A DNA stretch of 44,128 nucleotides from Synergistaceae bacterium. GTDB lineage: Bacteria > Synergistota > Synergistia > Synergistales > Synergistaceae. A model generated the notes under the pieces. The model worked only from the letters and a program-made list of their open reading frames with translations, made no database searches and had not been told where the DNA came from. Shown here one piece after another: positions 6,628 to 16,103 of this stretch. Position 1 is the first letter of the stretch. Each line of letters begins with the position of its first letter. Made by a program: the position numbers and the translations under genes. The DNA lies in the NCBI GenBank assembly GCA_031263445.1, contig JAISFV010000041.1, positions 1 through 44,128 of the forward strand, given 5' to 3'.

Positions 6628-8106
6628 ATGGGTGCGTCTGGTCAAAGGAGAACGGCGTTCGACATCTCGGGGATGACGTGCGTAAGTTGTCAGGGCAGGA
6701 TAGAGAGGAAATTGAGGGCTATGGCCGGGGTGATTTCGGCGAAGGCTGATTACGCCAGAGGGACTGCTGAGGTCGTCTACGACGACAGGACGGATCTAGG
6801 CGCCATCGTCTCGGCTGTGGAAAGCCTAGGCTACGGGGCCGCCCCGTCCGCCGGCAAAAGGGGCACGGACAGGAACGGCCTCCTCGGTGCGTTGCTCCTC
6901 GTGATGGCGCTGTACGTATTTTTAAACGGCAGCGCCGGCAGCCTCCTCGGCGGCATGTCAGGCTTCTTCCCGCAGGCCGAGGCGGGGATGGGGTACGGGA
7001 TGCTCTTCGCAGTAGGGCTGCTCACGTCCATCCACTGCGTCGCCATGTGCGGCGGCATAAACCTGTCGCAGAGCCTGTCCGCCGGAAGCAAGGCACCGCG
7101 CGGCGTACAGGGGCTGCCGCCAGCGTCCGCCCTGTGGCCCGCCATACAGTACAACACGGGGAGGGTCGCCTCATACGCGGCCGCTGGCGGGGCGGTGGGG
7201 GCGCTAGGCGCCGCCGTCAGCCTTTCAGCCGCCATGAAGGGCGCGATTCAGGTTGTGGCCGGCGTCCTCATGGTGATCCTCGGGCTCAATATGCTGGGGG
7301 TGGCCGGATCTCTGAGGGCGTTCGTCCCGAGGCTGCCAAAATCCCTGGCCAGGCGGATCGACGGCAAAAAAGAGGGGAGAGGGCCGCTCTTCGTGGGGCT
7401 GCTGAACGGGCTGATGCCGTGCGGCCCGCTCCAGGCCATGCAGATTTACGCGCTCGGGACGGGCAGCGCGCTCCAAGGCGCGCTGTCTATGCTCTCCTTT
7501 GGCCTAGGCACCGTCCCGCTCATGTTCGCTCTGGGGGCTTTCGGCTCGCTCATGAGCAGGAAGTTCGCTGGAAGGGCCGTGAAAGCGGGCGCGGTTTTGG
7601 TAATATTCATGGGGGTGGCCATGTTCAGCAACGGCACGGCCCTCTCGGGGCTAGGCGGCCTCAACGGCTCCGGCCCTGCCGCCGCGTCCGGAGGGGCAGT
7701 CGCGGCGATTCCGGGCGCGGGCGGCGTCCAAGACATCACGACCCCGCTGGGCAGACGCGGGTACCCTACGCTCACCGTCAAGGCCGGCATCCCGGTGCGA
7801 TGGGATCTCTACGCGGAGAAGGGCACGCTCAACGGTTGCAACAACGCCATCGTGATACCGGAGTTCGGCATAGAGAGACGCCTTCAGCCTGGGGACAACG
7901 TCATCGAGTTCACTCCGACCAGGGCTGGCAAATTCAGGTATAGCTGCTGGATGGGAATGATCAGGGGTACCATAATAGTGGAGGAACAGGACGCCGCAGC
8001 AGCGCGGCCGGGGGCCGCCGAGGCCGCTGAACTCGAAAAAGACGCGGAAGGCGGGTTTCCCGCTGCCCCAGGCTGTACGTGCTGCGGCACCGGCCCTTCT
8101 TACTGA
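6628..8106 (+). CDS. Copper-handling fusion: HMA domain + TauE/SafE-like membrane domain + cupredoxin-like domain
   Basis: The 492-residue fusion starts with a heavy-metal-associated domain (GMTCVSC, cysteines 18 and 21, residues about 9-75). A sulfite-exporter TauE/SafE-like (UreH/DsbD-like) membrane domain of about six helices follows at roughly 85-340; it contains GLLTSIHCVAMCGGINLS and GLLNGLMPCGPLQ. A cupredoxin-like domain occupies about 369-453, with Cys404, Cys440 and Met442/444 as likely copper ligands. The C-terminal tail ends GCTCCGTGPSY and adds more thiols. This three-part build is known in copper-trafficking systems of anaerobes and proteobacteria. It is followed by copA, suggesting joint copper export or delivery. 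GGGGG lies upstream of the ATG. Substrate is inferred to be Cu(I). Confidence 0.86.
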   Translation: MGASGQRRTAFDISGMTCVSCQGRIERKLRAMAGVISAKADYARGTAEVVYDDRTDLGAIVSAVESLGYGAAPSAGKRGTDRNGLLGALLLVMALYVFLNGSAGSLLGGMSGFFPQAEAGMGYGMLFAVGLLTSIHCVAMCGGINLSQSLSAGSKAPRGVQGLPPASALWPAIQYNTGRVASYAAAGGAVGALGAAVSLSAAMKGAIQVVAGVLMVILGLNMLGVAGSLRAFVPRLPKSLARRIDGKKEGRGPLFVGLLNGLMPCGPLQAMQIYALGTGSALQGALSMLSFGLGTVPLMFALGAFGSLMSRKFAGRAVKAGAVLVIFMGVAMFSNGTALSGLGGLNGSGPAAASGGAVAAIPGAGGVQDITTPLGRRGYPTLTVKAGIPVRWDLYAEKGTLNGCNNAIVIPEFGIERRLQPGDNVIEFTPTRAGKFRYSCWMGMIRGTIIVEEQDAAAARPGAAEAAELEKDAEGGFPAAPGCTCCGTGPSY

Positions 8107-8228
8107 ACGAGGCCGTCGGGCCATTTTAACGGGGGTGATGATATTTTAAGGCTTGAGCGAAGCATCTATAGATTTTCGCAGGGGCGGGATGTCACTGGAA
8201 TACGGCGAGAGGAGGGGAGATTTCTGGC

Positions 8229-10727
8229 ATGAGGGATACTCTGACTATCAGCGGCATGACGTGCGCCGCGTGCGCCAGGAGGATAGAAAAGGCGGCGGGG
8301 AAGCTCGACGGGGTGGCGAGCGCGGCGGTGAACTTCGCCACAGAGAAGCTCACGGTCGAATACGACGAGAACGTCACCGGGATCCAGTCCATCTGCGACG
8401 CTGTCGTCAAAATCGGGTACGGCATAGCCGAGGAGCGCAAGAGCGGCGAGGTCACGATCCCGATAGCGGGCATGACGTGCGCCGCGTGCGCGAGGCGCAT
8501 AGAAAAGGCGCTCGGCAAGGCCGCCGGGGTTGTGAGCGCGTCCGTCAACTACGCTACGGAGAGGGCCGCGGTGGTATACGACCCCAAGGCCATAAAGATC
8601 TCCGGGATAAAGGACGTGATATCGAAAGCAGGTTATACGCCACTCGATGTAGAGAGGAAGGGGGCTGCGGATCAGGACCGCCTGCGCAAGGAGAAAGAGA
8701 TCCGTACGCTCCGGAGGAAGCTCATAGTCTCTGCGGCATTCGGGATCCCGCTCCTTTACATAGCCATGGGCTCGATGGTATGGTGGCTGCCGTTCCCGAT
8801 ACCGAGGGCGCTCAATCCGATGCAGTACCCGCTGAACTACGCGATCGTCCAGATAATCCTGACCGTGCCGATAGCCATAGCCGGGAGGAGGTTCTACTCC
8901 GTCGGCTTCCGGTCGCTTGCCCAGGGGAGCCCTAACATGGACTCCCTGATAGCGATAGGCACGTCAGCAGCGCTGATTTACAGCTTCTATTCCACGCGTC
9001 AGATACTCGCCGGCAACTTTGGGGCCGTCGAAGGCCTGTACTTCGAATCCGCCGGCGTCATAATAACGCTCATCCTGCTCGGGAAATACCTCGAGGCCGT
9101 CTCGAAAGGCAAGACGTCGGAGGCCATAAAGAAGCTCATGAGGCTCGCGCCCAAGACGGCCATCGTCGTCCGGGACGGGAAGGAGACGGAAATCCCCATA
9201 GACGAGGTCGAGATCGGACACGTGATACTGGTGAAGCCGGGGGGGAAGATTCCGGTGGACGGCGTGATAACGGACGGACACTCCGCAGTCGATGAGTCCA
9301 TGCTCACCGGTGAGAGCATCCCCGTGGACAAGAATCCAGGCGACAAGGTATTCGCAGCCACCATCAACAAAAACGGCGTGATCAGCTTCGAAGCGACGAA
9401 AGTCGGCAGCGACACGGCCCTGGCGCAGATAATCAAGCTGGTGGAGGACGCGCAGGGTTCCAAGGCGCCGATCGCGGCGATGGCCGATATCGTGTCAGGG
9501 TATTTCGTCCCTGCCGTCTGCGCCATAGCGGTCTTGGCGGCATCAGCCTGGTACTTTCTCGGGACGCCACCGGCCGGCTGGACGCACGTGCAGTTCGCGC
9601 TCACCATATTCATAGCGGTCCTGATAATCGCCTGCCCGTGCGCCCTGGGGCTAGCGACCCCCACGGCCATCATGGTAGGCACTGGCAAGGGCGCTGAGAG
9701 CGGCATCCTGTTCAAGGGAGGCGAAGCCCTGGAAACGACCCACAAGCTGAACGCCATCGTGTTCGACAAGACCGGGACGCTGACCGAGGGACACCCCGAA
9801 GTCACCGACATCGTCGTCGCGGGTTCTCCCGCCATACGGGACGAAATGCACCTGCTCCAGATAGCGGCGTCGGCGGAGAAGGGTTCAGAGCATCCGCTGG
9901 GCGAAGCGATAATCAGGAAGGCGGAAGCCGAGCGGATCGATTTCCTCAAGGCGGAAGGCTTTCAGGCGCTCACCGGCCTCGGGATAGAGGCTGCCGTCGA
10001 CGGCAGCGTTTTCTGCATAGGCAACAGGAAGCTGATGGAGGAGCGCGGCGTCCCCTTGGGCGGACTGGAGCAGGAATCCGACCGCCTGGCAGAGGAGGGG
10101 AAGACCCCGATGTACGTGGTGCTGGGGGGCGATCTCGTCGGCATAATAGCCGTCGCAGACGTCTTGAAGGGCAACAGCGCCGAGGCTATTAAATCCCTCA
10201 AGGCCATGGGGGTCAAGGTCGCCATGATCACAGGGGACAACAGGAAGACGGCGGGCGCGATCGCCAGCCAGGCAGGCATCGACATAGTCCTGGCCGAAGT
10301 TTTGCCGCAGGACAAGGCCAACGAGGTGAAAAAGCTCCAGGGCGAGGGCTTGCGGGTGGCGATGGTCGGCGACGGCATAAACGACGCACCCGCGCTGGCT
10401 CAGGCGGACATAGGGATAGCGATAGGCTCCGGCACGGATGTGGCGATGGAGTCGGCGGACATAGTACTGATGAAGAGCGACCTCATGGACGTGCCGGCTG
10501 CCATAGCCCTTTCCCGCGCCACGATACGCAACATCAAGCAAAACCTGTTCTGGGCCTTCGCGTACAACACCGCCGGGATACCTGTGGCGGCAGGTGTGCT
10601 GCACATATTCGGCGGGCCGCTGCTCAACCCGATATTCGCGGCGGCGGCGATGTCCATGAGCTCCGTGTCGGTGCTCACGAACGCGCTCCGTCTCAGGCGC
10701 TTCACGCCTGGCGGCGCGAAGAATTAA
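8229..10727 (+). CDS. copA: Copper-translocating P1B-type ATPase
   Basis: This 832-residue Cu(I)-exporting ATPase of the inner membrane carries two N-terminal HMA domains, each with GMTCAAC (Cys12/15 and Cys84/87). The transmembrane CPC motif is at about 469-471, followed by [19 protein letters not shown]. The phosphorylation motif DKTGT starts at Asp513. The nucleotide-binding SEHPLGEA signature follows, and [12 protein letters not shown] is the hinge. Residues of the last membrane helices ([19 protein letters not shown]-type MSMSSVSV) are typical of copper pumps. The ATG at 8229 follows GGGGAGA. It lies 122 bases after the fusion protein and 19 before the next gene, so the three probably form one operon. 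Confidence 0.95.
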   Translation: MRDTLTISGMTCAACARRIEKAAGKLDGVASAAVNFATEKLTVEYDENVTGIQSICDAVVKIGYGIAEERKSGEVTIPIAGMTCAACARRIEKALGKAAGVVSASVNYATERAAVVYDPKAIKISGIKDVISKAGYTPLDVERKGAADQDRLRKEKEIRTLRRKLIVSAAFGIPLLYIAMGSMVWWLPFPIPRALNPMQYPLNYAIVQIILTVPIAIAGRRFYSVGFRSLAQGSPNMDSLIAIGTSAALIYSFYSTRQILAGNFGAVEGLYFESAGVIITLILLGKYLEAVSKGKTSEAIKKLMRLAPKTAIVVRDGKETEIPIDEVEIGHVILVKPGGKIPVDGVITDGHSAVDESMLTGESIPVDKNPGDKVFAATINKNGVISFEATKVGSDTALAQIIKLVEDAQGSKAPIAAMADIVSGYFVPAVCAIAVLAASAWYFLGTPPAGWTHVQFALTIFIAVLIIACPCALGLATPTAIMVGTGKGAESGILFKGGEALETTHKLNAIVFDKTGTLTEGHPEVTDIVVAGSPAIRDEMHLLQIAASAEKGSEHPLGEAIIRKAEAERIDFLKAEGFQALTGLGIEAAVDGSVFCIGNRKLMEERGVPLGGLEQESDRLAEEGKTPMYVVLGGDLVGIIAVADVLKGNSAEAIKSLKAMGVKVAMITGDNRKTAGAIASQAGIDIVLAEVLPQDKANEVKKLQGEGLRVAMVGDGINDAPALAQADIGIAIGSGTDVAMESADIVLMKSDLMDVPAAIALSRATIRNIKQNLFWAFAYNTAGIPVAAGVLHIFGGPLLNPIFAAAAMSMSSVSVLTNALRLRRFTPGGAKN

Positions 10728-10746
10728 AAAATCTGGAGGGATGGCG

Positions 10747-11457
10747 TTGGAAAAGCATGTTTTTCTCAGGACTGCCGCGGCAATTTTTATGATGGTGGCA
10801 GCCGCGTTAGCATCTGGTGGCGCGGAGGCCGCGTTCAACACGGACCTGGTCGGGCAGACGGCCGTTACTTCGTTCGGCGAGATGATCTCCGCGCTCGAGT
10901 TCCAGCCTGCGGCGGACGATGCGGAGGGCGTATGGATCCTGAGCGCCCCTGACGGCGACGCCGCCTTCTGGTGGCGCAAGGAGGCTAAGGAAAGTGGCCT
11001 GTCGGGCGAGTACCTCTGCTTCAACGCCGACCCGTTCATAGACGCCGGGCTAGATGTCGGTAAACTGCCGATGGAGATGAGGATGATGTTCGAGGAGAGG
11101 GGCAACCTCATGGCGGGCAAGAAATCGTCAAAGGAGCCCCCCGAATACGACGGGGAGATGACGCCCGTATCGTCGTTCGAGCAGATAGTGAAGCTCGACA
11201 GGGAATCCATCGGCTACCATGCCGCGCTCGACCATTACGGCGTCACTGTGGCCGACGGCTACGTCTTCGAGTGGGCGAAGGACATGGGCAAGAACGACAA
11301 GGACATCGTGTTCGTGGTAGACCCTAAAATATTCATAGACGCCGGCGTCGATCCTTCGAAGGTCGACGGGTGGGCATACGCGAAAGTTCCGCTCGAGGAC
11401 GCGAGGGGCCGCAAATTCGAGGCCTATAAGTTCCTCAAGGCGTTCGACCTGAAATAA
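10747..11457 (+). CDS. Exported two-repeat protein of unknown function, linked to copA
   Basis: A GGAGG site at 10734-10738 is one or two bases from the ATG at 10741 but well placed for the TTG at 10747, so I use the TTG. The protein has a signal peptide (hydrophobic core AAAIFMMVAAALA, cut near GGAEA). The mature part is internally duplicated. The first half has SFGEMISALEF ... FIDAGLDVGKLP, and the second SFEQIVKL ... FIDAGVDPSKVDGW. I do not recognise the family. Few Cys/His/Met clusters are present, so it is not an obvious copper chaperone. Its position 19 bases after copA argues for a periplasmic role connected with metal handling or with the cell envelope under metal stress. Confidence 0.7.
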   Translation: MEKHVFLRTAAAIFMMVAAALASGGAEAAFNTDLVGQTAVTSFGEMISALEFQPAADDAEGVWILSAPDGDAAFWWRKEAKESGLSGEYLCFNADPFIDAGLDVGKLPMEMRMMFEERGNLMAGKKSSKEPPEYDGEMTPVSSFEQIVKLDRESIGYHAALDHYGVTVADGYVFEWAKDMGKNDKDIVFVVDPKIFIDAGVDPSKVDGWAYAKVPLEDARGRKFEAYKFLKAFDLK

Positions 11458-11568
11458 TATTAATAGCCCCGTACCGTCTGGCTTGTCCCTGAAAATTGCA
11501 GCGAAATGTCATCTGCCTATAGGCGGCTTTTTTATATGCCGCCAATGGCAGTGACAGGATTTAACGAA

Positions 11569-11985
11569 CTACGTGTTATCATCCCGCCGGACGCCCATTA
11601 TTTTTTTATGCCCGTCTGTCATCGGGGCCATAGTAATGGTCTTATTATCGCTTTCAAACCGGAAACGTATCGAGAAGTGAATAAAATAATCAGGGCATCC
11701 GTCCAAAGGGATCCAGTGAGTGAGCCGCTCTTTATCCTCGGCATTAGAGTGATTAGGAACCACTACAGCTTTACCGCTTCTCAATGCTTCGTTTGCGAGG
11801 CATCCGGCATGTGACCCGGGGTCGCCAGTTCTTGCACAAATCACGCCAGGCTCCATGTAATGTTCCTTGTTTACCGCTACCACTTCTCTGCTTCTGTGGA
11901 CAAGGCTGACAGGTTCAGGGAAGTTGTCCCACATAAGATGAAAGGCGTCGATTACTTCCTGAGCAGGTGCGTTTTTGACTTCCAT
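11569..11985 (-). CDS. Small PAS-like protein with a Cys pair, divergent from an HxlR regulator
   Basis: The frame is open further upstream, but AGGAGG lies 8 bases before the ATG at 11985, giving a 138-residue protein beginning MEVKNAPAQ. The segment NFPEPVSLVHRSREVVAVN looks like the start of a PAS fold. It is followed by GVICARTGDPGSHAGCLANEAL with two cysteines 13 apart and a later Cys in LDGCPDYF. I read this as a possible cytoplasmic sensor or haem/iron-sulfur or thiol-switch protein. The family name is not known to me. Divergent orientation to the HxlR gene with 137 bases between suggests that the regulator controls it. Confidence 0.65.
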   Translation of the reverse strand: MEVKNAPAQEVIDAFHLMWDNFPEPVSLVHRSREVVAVNKEHYMEPGVICARTGDPGSHAGCLANEALRSGKAVVVPNHSNAEDKERLTHWIPLDGCPDYFIHFSIRFRFESDNKTITMAPMTDGHKKIMGVRRDDNT

Positions 11986-12122
11986 AAGTTCTGCCTCCTG
12001 AGATTTCATTTGCGGTTTTATCGCCCCAGGATATAATTCTATTACAAGATAAGGATAAAAAAAGTACGCAGAAAAAACGGATAAAGTAATAAAAAACATA
12101 CTATCGGATTTGAGGGAGCTAT

Positions 12123-12509
12123 ATGTGCGCTAAAAAAGCGAGTGAACAAAAGACAGAAGAACCACGCTGCCCTATACGGTATATGCTTGAAATGTTCAAC
12201 GGCAAATGGAAAATGCCAATTATCTGTATGCTGGCAGGCGGAGTCCCCTTGCGGTATAGTTCGATTAAAAGAAAATTTGGCGATATAACGAATGTGATGC
12301 TGGCTCAGTCCCTGAAAGAATTGGAAGCGTACGGAGTTGTTCATCGTGAGCAATATAACGAAGTCCCGCCGAGAGTGGAATATACACTGACTGAAAAAGG
12401 GCAGAGCGTCATACCTGCGCTTACGAAAGTTGCCGAGTGGGCTACCGAGAGTATGCAAAAGGAACGTCTGTGCGGAGCGTACTGTGATAAGTGTGTTTTG
12501 GCAAATTGA
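12123..12509 (+). CDS. HxlR-family transcriptional regulator with a C-terminal cysteine cluster
   Basis: This is a 128-residue winged-helix regulator of the HxlR/MarR-like family. CPIRYMLEMFNGKWKMPIIC is the classic N-terminal helix with the conserved first Cys. The LRYSSIKRKFGDITNVMLAQSLKELEAYGVVHRE core and the VEYTLTEKGQSVIPAL wing follow. Unusually, the C-terminus ends with LCGAYCDKCVLAN, a C-x3-C-x2-C cluster suited to metal or disulfide sensing. Proteins of this family sense formaldehyde, quinones, disulfide stress or redox state. GAGGGAG precedes the ATG. The divergent small PAS-like gene is its likely target. Confidence 0.9.
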   Translation: MCAKKASEQKTEEPRCPIRYMLEMFNGKWKMPIICMLAGGVPLRYSSIKRKFGDITNVMLAQSLKELEAYGVVHREQYNEVPPRVEYTLTEKGQSVIPALTKVAEWATESMQKERLCGAYCDKCVLAN

Positions 12510-12710
12510 TGACTGAAGCACAGGCGCGGCAGCCAAAATAGCAGACAGAGGTTTTCTATTGCCGCTGCGCCAACGTTCCGGCGTGGCGCTCGCCGTAACC
12601 TTCCCCCCGCTTCTGGCGGCGGTTCGTGTTGCGCGGCATCCTGCGTTTTCTCTCCGCTCCGGGCTTCTCGCCGTGCGTTTTTCGGTTTGGTTTTTTGTTC
12701 GTCGAAATAT

Positions 12711-12962
12711 GATATAATATGCGCGGCTCCGCTGGGCTGTCTGATTGAGGCGGTAACCTCAACCAGAACTTACGCCCGGTTTATGGCTACCAACGCCAAA
12801 CGAATTTCAGCTTCAAGATGAGAGCTACCCACCACATACGCGGGCGGCTCTTTTTCTTTGGCTTTCGCTTCATCGGCTTCACCCCCTCCCTTGCGGGTGT
12901 TTATGGGGCGTCCTCTTAGCACCCCGTGGAATTTCCACGGAGCCGCGCATGGTCATTATATC
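12711..12962. repeat. 252-bp unit bounded by a 21-bp inverted repeat
   Basis: GATATAATATGCGCGGCTCCG at its left end (12711-12731) is inverted at 12938-12962, with a 4-base insertion in the right arm: ATGCGCGGCTCCG pairs with CGGAGCCGCGCAT and GATATAAT with ATTATATC. A second dyad, CCGTGGAATTTCCACGG, overlaps the right arm at 12924-12940. It could be a MITE or a regulatory unit in which the two ends of a transcript pair. No target duplication was identified. Confidence 0.6.
12725..12859 (+). ncRNA. Candidate small RNA (possibly phage C4-antisense-like)
   Basis: A TATAAT at 12713-12718 is followed about 105 bases later by an intrinsic terminator: GAGCTACCC (12822-12830) pairs with GGGCGGCTC (12842-12850), one mismatch and one wobble, followed by TTTTTCTTT. 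Between them no frame has a ribosome site. The inside can be read as TYARFMATNAKRIS and THHIRGRLFFFGFRFIGF. That recalls the spurious or Icd/Ash-like peptides annotated over C4 antisense-RNA loci of P1/P4-type phages, but from memory only. No strong -35 is seen. The RNA's existence is a moderate inference and the family assignment is weak. Confidence 0.35.
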
Positions 12963-13209
12963 CTGATTGCTTTTAAAGTGGAATTGACTGCGGTACCTGA
13001 GTGCGCCCGATGAACCGCAGCCGTGTCCTTGTCTCTACGGCGGGGCGGCGGATCCCTTGTATCGCGCATGGATTCGGCGCAATCTGCCGTAGGCATGGCC
13101 AGCCAGCGGCAGCGCGCGTTTTTCGGCAAAGTTCTCACCAAGACAGACCGTCGACAGCAGCCCTGCTCAAAAGTAAATGCTGTTGACCTGGCAAGGACGC
13201 CGCAGTCGA

Positions 13210-13237
13210 TTGACAACGCGCACGTTCATCCTATACT
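13210..13237 (+). promoter_or_regulatory. Sigma-70-type promoter for the aminotransferase gene
   Basis: TTGACA at 13210-13215 and TATACT at 13232-13237 are separated by 16 bases and lie about 65 bases before the ATG at 13303. Confidence 0.6.
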
Positions 13238-13302
13238 TCACGTGACGAAATGCTGAATGCCAGACGGCGCGCGGAGCGCCCAAGGAAACCGGGGGTCAGA
13301 CG

Positions 13303-14484
13303 ATGGATTACAGGCTGCCATGCAAGAATATGAAAGACATAGCATACGGCGGGGGGATACGCGAGATACTGTCACGCGCAGACGAGCTCCAGCGCTCGGG
13401 GCGCGACATACTGCACCTCGAGATAGGGCGGCCGGACTTCGACTCGCCGGGGCCGGCCAAGCGCGCGGCGATGCGCGCGCTGGAGTCAGGGGACGTCCAC
13501 TACACGGACATGGCAGGGACGTTTGAGCTGCGCTCCGAGGTGGCAGCGAAGTACAGTCGCGACGCGGGGCTCGACGTCGACCCTGGCAGAGAGCTGCTGA
13601 TCACGGGCGGCGCGATCGAGGCGCTGAGCACGGTGTTTTTGACGCTGCTCAGCCCTGGCGACGAAGTGGTCGTCCCCGCCCCGTACTTCCCGCCCTATGA
13701 GGACATCATAATGATGGCGGGCGGCGTGCCGCTCAGGGTGCCATGCACGATGGAAAACGGGTTCAGGCCGCAGCCGGGCGACATAGAAAAGGTTGTGACG
13801 CCGCGCACGAGGGCGATACTGATAAACTCGCCGAACAACCCGACGGGGGCCACGCTGAAAGCGGACGAGATCTCCGGCATCGCGGACATAGCCCGAAAAC
13901 ACGATCTGCTCGTCGTCTCCGACGAGTGTTACGAAAAATTCACGTATGAGACGGACTCCCCGCACATTTATATGGCGTCGCTGCCTGGCATGAGGGAGCG
14001 GACGTTCACGGTTTCCGCCGCGTCCAAGACGTTCTCCATGACGGGATGGAGGGTGGGCTGGCTCATGTTCCCGGCGCAGACCAGGCAATATATAATGAAG
14101 AGCCACCAGTCGATCGCGACCTGCGCCAATTCGTTCGCACAGGCCGGCGTGGCCGAGGCGCTCCGGAGCTGCCAGGCGGACGTGGACCGCATGATAGGCG
14201 AGTACAAGAGGCGGCGCGACCTGATGATAGAAATGCTCTCCGGGATCGAAGGCGTGACGGTGCCGGTGCCGAGCGGCGCTTTCTACGTGTTCCCGTCCAT
14301 AAAGGGCCTCGGCGTGCCGTCGTTCGAGTTCTGCACGCGCCTCCTGGAGGAGGAGGGCGTGTCCACCGTCCCGGGTCAGCCGTTCGGAGCCCCCGACGGG
14401 TATTTCAGGGCCACGTACTGCCGTCCGGCGGACGAGATAAGAGAAGCGCTCGCAAGGCTCGCCAGCTTCGCGGCGCGGCTCTGA
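13303..14484 (+). CDS. PLP-dependent class I/II aminotransferase
   Basis: This is a 393-residue aspartate/aromatic-type aminotransferase of fold type I. NSPNNPTGATL is the PLP/substrate loop, VVSDECYEKF holds the Asp that contacts the pyridine nitrogen, and VSAASKTFSMTGWRVGW carries the Schiff-base lysine. The substrate-carboxylate arginine near FRATYC fits the family. It begins at ATG 13303 with a weak GGGGGT upstream and has its own promoter. It stands alone, ending 45 bases from a convergent symporter gene. The exact amino acid cannot be read from the sequence; aspartate, alanine or branched/aromatic acids are all possible. In a peptide fermenter it would start amino-acid catabolism. Confidence 0.9.
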   Translation: MDYRLPCKNMKDIAYGGGIREILSRADELQRSGRDILHLEIGRPDFDSPGPAKRAAMRALESGDVHYTDMAGTFELRSEVAAKYSRDAGLDVDPGRELLITGGAIEALSTVFLTLLSPGDEVVVPAPYFPPYEDIIMMAGGVPLRVPCTMENGFRPQPGDIEKVVTPRTRAILINSPNNPTGATLKADEISGIADIARKHDLLVVSDECYEKFTYETDSPHIYMASLPGMRERTFTVSAASKTFSMTGWRVGWLMFPAQTRQYIMKSHQSIATCANSFAQAGVAEALRSCQADVDRMIGEYKRRRDLMIEMLSGIEGVTVPVPSGAFYVFPSIKGLGVPSFEFCTRLLEEEGVSTVPGQPFGAPDGYFRATYCRPADEIREALARLASFAARL

Positions 14485-14528
14485 GGGAAACGAGGCAGTT
14501 AAACCGCAATTGCGAGCGTTTCTGTGTC

Positions 14529-16103
14529 TCAGCCCTTCCCCAGCGACTCGCGCGCCCTGACCGCCACTTCCTCCTCGTAGCAGGCGAAGCAGCCGTCCAC
14601 ACGCTTTCTGTCAGGGGCCGGGGTCATCAGGCTCACGGCAGGGACTATCGCGAGCCCTGCCAGCATCGCGAAGGCCCCGGCGTTGATGGGCGACCGCAGC
14701 GCCGCAGGAAACGCGCCCCTGAAGAATATGTTGGCCGTCATCAGGGCCGTCGAGAAGATGAAGTTGCACCAGACGGCCTCCTTAGTGACCCGCTTCCAGT
14801 ACAGCCCGTACAGGAACGGCGCTAAGAACGCCCCGGCGAGCGCCCCCCAGGATATGCCCATGAGCTGCGCTATGAAGCCGATCCCCCCCTTGTACTGCAC
14901 GGTCGCTATGACGGACGATATGGCGATGAAGGCGGCGATGAGGAGCCGGATGACGAAAAGCTGCGCCTTCTCGCCCATCGATTTTATGATATTGCCCTTG
15001 AGGAAGTCGAGCGTGAACGTGGACGCCGACGTCATGACGAGCGCCGACAGCGTGGAGATGGACGCCGAGAAGACCAGCAGGACCACTATGCCGATCAGGA
15101 GCGACGGGAAGCCGGAGAGCATGGCCGGGATGATGGAGTCGAAGCCGCCGGCGCTCACGGCCGCGGGGTCGGAGAAGAGCCGCCCGAACCCGCCCAGGAA
15201 GTAACAGCCGCCCGATATGACGACCGCGAACACCGTGGAGACGACGGTGCCGGTGTTGATGTTCTTCTCAGATCGGATGGAGTAGAACTTCTGCACCATC
15301 TGCGGAAGCCCCCACGTGCCAACCGACGTGAGCAGGACGACGCCCAGGAGATCCAGCGGCGCTGGGCCGAAAAACGACGAGAATATCCCCGGGGCGGATG
15401 ACACCGAAGGATCCTCCACGCGGGCGAGCGCCTCAAGCGACGGTATGAAGCCGCCGTTCGCGCCCAGCACCGCCGCAATGACGGCCACTATCCCGAAAAG
15501 CATTATGACGCCCTGTATGAAGTCGTTCACGGCGGTGGCCGTGTACCCGCCCATGATGACATAGACGGCGGTGAGGACGGCCATCGCTGCTATGCAGACT
15601 GTGAAATCCACGCTGAACGCCATGGCGAACAGCCTGGAGAGGCCGTTATAGAGCGACGCCGTGTACGGCACCAGGAACACGGACGTTATGATGGACGCCC
15701 CGACCCTGAGCGCGCCCGACCCGTACCGGATGCCAAAAAAGTCCGGCATGGTGGCGCTGCCCAGGTACCTCGTCATCACCCTGGTCCTGCGGGCAAGGAC
15801 GGCCCACGCGAGCAGGGACCCTATGAAGGCGTTGCCCAGCCCTATCCACACGGCGGATATGCCGAACCGCCACCCGAACTGGCCGGCGTAGCCCACGAAG
15901 ACGACCGCCGAGAAGTACGAGGTGCCGTAGGCGAACGCGGTGAGCCATGGGCCCACCGAGCGGCCGCCCAGCACGAAGCTGTCCACGGACGTGTTGCGCT
16001 TACGGAAGTACATTCCCACGAAGATGGTCACCGCGTAAAAAATGACAAGGAGCGAGACCTTTGCGAACAAACAAACCACGCCTTTCGGTAAAATTACGTA
16101 CAA
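14529..16103 (-). CDS. Sodium:solute symporter (SSS family)
   Basis: This is a membrane carrier of up to 524 residues with about thirteen hydrophobic helices, from the SSS family (PanF/PutP-like). SVDSFVLGGRSVGPWLTAFAYGTSYFSAVVFVGYAG and GYTATAVNDFIQGVIM are typical signatures. Sodium-driven uptake of an organic solute is expected. Proline, pantothenate and other substrates occur in the family and the sequence does not decide. The first ATG (16103) has no good ribosome site. GAAAGG fits better with a TTG start 11 codons later (LFAK), so the true N-terminus may be shorter. The C-terminal tail is Cys-containing and cytoplasmic. It is convergent with the aminotransferase and divergent from the dpp operon. 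Confidence 0.88.
   Translation of the reverse strand: MYVILPKGVVCLFAKVSLLVIFYAVTIFVGMYFRKRNTSVDSFVLGGRSVGPWLTAFAYGTSYFSAVVFVGYAGQFGWRFGISAVWIGLGNAFIGSLLAWAVLARRTRVMTRYLGSATMPDFFGIRYGSGALRVGASIITSVFLVPYTASLYNGLSRLFAMAFSVDFTVCIAAMAVLTAVYVIMGGYTATAVNDFIQGVIMLFGIVAVIAAVLGANGGFIPSLEALARVEDPSVSSAPGIFSSFFGPAPLDLLGVVLLTSVGTWGLPQMVQKFYSIRSEKNINTGTVVSTVFAVVISGGCYFLGGFGRLFSDPAAVSAGGFDSIIPAMLSGFPSLLIGIVVLLVFSASISTLSALVMTSASTFTLDFLKGNIIKSMGEKAQLFVIRLLIAAFIAISSVIATVQYKGGIGFIAQLMGISWGALAGAFLAPFLYGLYWKRVTKEAVWCNFIFSTALMTANIFFRGAFPAALRSPINAGAFAMLAGLAIVPAVSLMTPAPDRKRVDGCFACYEEEVAVRARESLGKG

Larger units (their letters stand above)
12510..13302. other. Long non-coding stretch between the HxlR gene and the aminotransferase
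   Basis: Nearly 800 bases hold no gene I can support. They contain an inverted-repeat unit with a candidate small RNA (12711-12962) and a good promoter for the aminotransferase (13210-13237). The part 12963-13200 is GC-rich and open in several frames without ribosome sites. I see nothing definite in it. Confidence 0.5.

Noticed and set aside
9885-11210. A 441-codon minus-strand open frame across copA and the next gene
   Set aside because: It is antisense to well-conserved coding sequence, has an Arg/His-rich composition typical of antisense frames in GC-rich DNA, and spans two genes.
12556-12762. A 68-codon minus-strand gene upstream of the inverted-repeat unit
   Set aside because: It is basic, low-complexity and has no ribosome site or family resemblance.
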